Source: Anaerorudis sp964444915
GTDB lineage: Bacteria > Bacteroidota > Bacteroidia > Bacteroidales > Dysgonomonadaceae
NCBI GenBank assembly: GCA_964444915.1
Contig: CAYUIY010000081.1
Span: forward strand, 1 to 7,813
Direction: 5' to 3'
Length of the DNA stretch: 7,813 bases
Of the stretch, positions 5,559 to 7,813 are shown piece after piece. Under the pieces are notes generated by a model that worked only from the letters and a program-made list of their open reading frames with translations, was not told the DNA's origin and made no database searches. The position numbers were made by a program, and so were the translations under genes. Position 1 is the first letter of the stretch, and every line of letters starts with the position of its first letter.

Positions 5559-5593
5559 AAAAAAATCCCTGAAAAAATTTCACGGATTTTTTT
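5559..5593. terminator. A/T-flanked hairpin terminator after clpX (second of two)
   Basis: AAAAAAATCC at 5559-5568 pairs with GGATTTTTTT at 5584-5593. Inside, TGAAA at 5570-5574 pairs with TTTCA at 5578-5582 across a single C-C mismatch, with an AAA loop. The seven-T run gives a classical U-tract on the plus strand, and the matching A-run would serve the minus strand. It backs up the first hairpin and separates the clpPX transcript from recQ. Confidence 0.7.
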
Positions 5594-5689
5594 GATGGGG
5601 TAATTTTGAAGAAAAACCAATTTTTAACATTATATTTTTTCTGAATTCAAATATTATCACTTATTTTAGTCGTATGATATCGATTAATT

Positions 5690-5719
5690 ATTGAACAAAA
5701 AATACTTTTTATATTTTTG
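5690..5719 (+). promoter_or_regulatory. Bacteroidetes-type promoter for recQ
   Basis: TATTTTTG at 5712-5719 matches TAnnTTTG, and ATTG at 5690-5693 lies 18 nt upstream as a near-match to the TTTG -33 box. Transcription would start about 15 nt before the recQ ATG, giving a very short leader with no Shine-Dalgarno site. Confidence 0.6.
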
Positions 5720-5739
5720 CATTTCTATTTTCAGAAAAA

Positions 5740-7813
5740 ATGGACACATTACAAAGCTTCGGTACAAAGAGTACAAAACACGTAAAAAAAGAAGATATTC
5801 TTTACAAAGGTCTTAAAAAATATTTCGGATTCGATACGTTCAAAGGCAATCAAGAAGCCATCATGAAAAGCATCTTATCCGGAAGAGATACTTTTGTGTT
5901 GATGCCCACAGGGGGCGGAAAATCGCTCTGCTACCAATTACCGGCTTTGTTGTCGGAAGGCACTGCTATTGTTATCTCACCTCTCATTGCCCTGATGAAA
6001 AACCAAGTGGACCTTCTTCGTAATTACCACGAAGAAGACAACGTAGCTCATTATCTTAACTCATCGCTAACAAAGACAGAAATCGAAGAGGTGAAAAACG
6101 ACGTCGTAAACGGCAAAACAAAACTGTTGTACGTTGCACCCGAATCGCTCACCAAACAAGATAATATCGATTTTCTACAAAGCGTAAAAATATCGTTCTA
6201 CGCTGTTGACGAGGCACATTGTATTTCGGAATGGGGACACGATTTCCGACCCGAATACCGACGAATTCGCCCCATTATCAACGAAATAGGCGAACGTCCT
6301 GTAATTGCCCTTACGGCAACAGCCACACCCAAAGTTCAACACGACATTCAAAAAACACTGGGCATGATGAATGCTGCCGTGTTTAAGTCGTCTTTCAATC
6401 GGCCCAATCTATATTACGAAATCCGGCCAAAAACAGATAAAATAGACAGCGAAATCATCAAATACATCCTGTCTCAGGAAAACAAATCGGGTATCGTGTA
6501 TTGCCTGAGTCGCAAAAAAGTAGACGATTTTGCCGAAATTTTGCAGGCTAACGGAATTAAAGCCCTACCCTATCATGCCGGACTGGACGCCGCCACACGC
6601 AGTACCCATCAGGATGCATTCTTGATGGAAGAAGTACAAGTGATTGTGGCAACCATCGCTTTCGGGATGGGGATAGACAAACCCGATATACGCTACGTTA
6701 TTCACTACGATATCCCAAAAAGTTTGGAAGGATATTATCAAGAAACAGGTCGAGCCGGACGCGACGGGGGCGAGGGCAACTGCATCGCTTTCTATTCGAG
6801 GAAAGACCTTCAAAAATTGAAACGTTTCATGCAGGGAAAACCCGTGGCCGAACAGGAAATCGGGGAGCAACTCCTGCTGGAAACGGCAGCTTATGCAGAA
6901 ACATCCATATGCCGAAGAAAAATGCTGCTGCATTATTTCGGCGAAGAATATAATAACCCCAATTGCGAAAATTGTGATAATTGTTTAAATCCTAAAATTA
7001 AAGTGGAAGCAAAAGAATTATTGATTACGGTTTTGGAAGCTATTGAAGCACTGAAAGAAAAACAAAAGGCCGAATACATAATTAATTTTCTGATAGGCAA
7101 CGAAACATCAGAGATAGAAACCTACGGTCATAACGAGCTCGAAGAATTTGGTTCGGGAGCAGATGAAGAAGAAAGTACATGGCAAAGTGTTATTCGTCAG
7201 GCGCTTCTCGATAATTATATAAAAAAGGATATCGAAAACTACGGTATACTCAAAATAACAAAGAAAGGAAAAGATTTCCTGAAAAACCCTGTATCATTTA
7301 AAATCACAAAAGAAGAAGAGGAAGAAATTGAAGAAGAATTGGATCCCGATAGCGCCGATATAATGGCTTCGGCCGGAGGAAGCTCGGGTGCCGTAGATCC
7401 GGTTTTATATGCCATGATGAAAGATTTGAGAAAAAAGATGGCAAAAAAACTGAACGTTCCTCCTTACGTTATCTTTCAACCGGCTACCCTCGAGGCGATG
7501 GCAACCACCTATCCCATCACACTCGAAGAACTTCAAAACATGCCGGGTGTGGGTCCGGGGAAAGCCAAACGATACGGTAAAGAGTTTATCGACCTCATCA
7601 AGAAACACGTAGAAGAAAACGAAATTGAGCGACCCGAAGACTTGCGCGTTAAAACGGTTGCCAATAAATCGAAACTCAAAGTATCCATTGTTCAAGCTAT
7701 CGATAGAAAAGTGGCGCTGGACGATTTGGCAGAATCCAAAGGAATGGATTTTGAAGACTTGCTCTCCGAAGTAGAAGCGATCATTTATGCCGGAACAAAA
7801 ATCAATATCGATT
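5740..7813 (+). CDS. recQ: ATP-dependent DNA helicase RecQ (C-terminus cut by window edge)
   Basis: 691 codons are visible from the ATG at 5740, open to the right edge. RecQ unwinds DNA 3' to 5' in recombinational repair and at stalled forks. Helicase motifs appear in order: motif 0 (F34-K-x-x-Q38 region), Walker A MPTGGGKS (55-62), SPLIAL (80-85), DEAH (157-160) in VDEAHCISEWGHDFRPEY, LTATATP (191-197), VIVATIAFGMGIDKP (301-315) and QETGRAGRDG (334-343). The zinc-binding site is C391, C409, C412 and C415. A winged-helix RQC domain follows (about 420-520), then an acidic linker (EEEEEIEEELDPD, 525-537) and an HRDC domain (about 555-625, with LQNMPGVGPGKAKRYG). The end looks like the start of the extra C-terminal helical domain found in Bacteroidales RecQ, so about 30-40 residues are probably missing. 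No frameshift was found. It has its own promoter. Confidence 0.96.
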   Translation, partial: MDTLQSFGTKSTKHVKKEDILYKGLKKYFGFDTFKGNQEAIMKSILSGRDTFVLMPTGGGKSLCYQLPALLSEGTAIVISPLIALMKNQVDLLRNYHEEDNVAHYLNSSLTKTEIEEVKNDVVNGKTKLLYVAPESLTKQDNIDFLQSVKISFYAVDEAHCISEWGHDFRPEYRRIRPIINEIGERPVIALTATATPKVQHDIQKTLGMMNAAVFKSSFNRPNLYYEIRPKTDKIDSEIIKYILSQENKSGIVYCLSRKKVDDFAEILQANGIKALPYHAGLDAATRSTHQDAFLMEEVQVIVATIAFGMGIDKPDIRYVIHYDIPKSLEGYYQETGRAGRDGGEGNCIAFYSRKDLQKLKRFMQGKPVAEQEIGEQLLLETAAYAETSICRRKMLLHYFGEEYNNPNCENCDNCLNPKIKVEAKELLITVLEAIEALKEKQKAEYIINFLIGNETSEIETYGHNELEEFGSGADEEESTWQSVIRQALLDNYIKKDIENYGILKITKKGKDFLKNPVSFKITKEEEEEIEEELDPDSADIMASAGGSSGAVDPVLYAMMKDLRKKMAKKLNVPPYVIFQPATLEAMATTYPITLEELQNMPGVGPGKAKRYGKEFIDLIKKHVEENEIERPEDLRVKTVANKSKLKVSIVQAIDRKVALDDLAESKGMDFEDLLSEVEAIIYAGTKINID

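Noticed and set aside
5601..5608. TAATTTTG as a promoter -7 box for recQ
   Set aside because: It has no -33 box at a workable distance and sits right after the terminator; the TATTTTTG at 5712-5719 is far better placed.

Overview
The window comes from a member of the Bacteroidota, most likely order Bacteroidales. Three things point there. The gene order trigger factor, ClpP, ClpX, RecQ is typical of that group. The trigger factor and the RecQ (with extra C-terminal domains) look like Bacteroidales proteins. Several genes are preceded by the Bacteroidetes promoter motif TAnnTTTG (-7), in one case with an exact TTTG -33 box 19 nt upstream. Genus-level placement is not possible from reading alone; a Dysgonomonadaceae/Porphyromonadaceae-like source would fit.

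Layout. Positions 1-1200 carry a minus-strand pair: a CPBP (CAAX-type) intramembrane protease, and downstream of it a DUF3109 cysteine-rich protein cut by the window's left edge. Their stop and start codons overlap by one base. Positions 1201-1820 are a long AT-rich intergenic region with diverging promoters. It is not empty: it holds a 42-bp tandem repeat whose units fold as hairpins with matching base changes on both sides of the stem, a 14-bp inverted repeat, a dyad beside the tig promoter, and a small duplication in the tig leader. Plus-strand genes follow: tig (1821-3275), a 225-nt gap dominated by a 106-nt foldback, clpP (3501-4202), clpX (4241-5485), two stacked terminator-like hairpins, and recQ (5740 to beyond the right edge).

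Function. Trigger factor folds nascent chains at the ribosome exit. ClpX unfolds tagged or misfolded substrates and feeds them to the ClpP protease chamber. The cluster is therefore a protein quality-control locus, with clpP and clpX almost certainly co-transcribed. RecQ is a DNA repair helicase with its own promoter after the clpX terminators; it is a neighbour, not a partner in proteolysis.

I see no hidden defence, mobile or biosynthetic system. The protein-coding content is ordinary core genome. The unexplained material is intergenic: the covarying tandem hairpins (1437-1529) and the foldback between tig and clpP (3298-3403) deserve the most attention.
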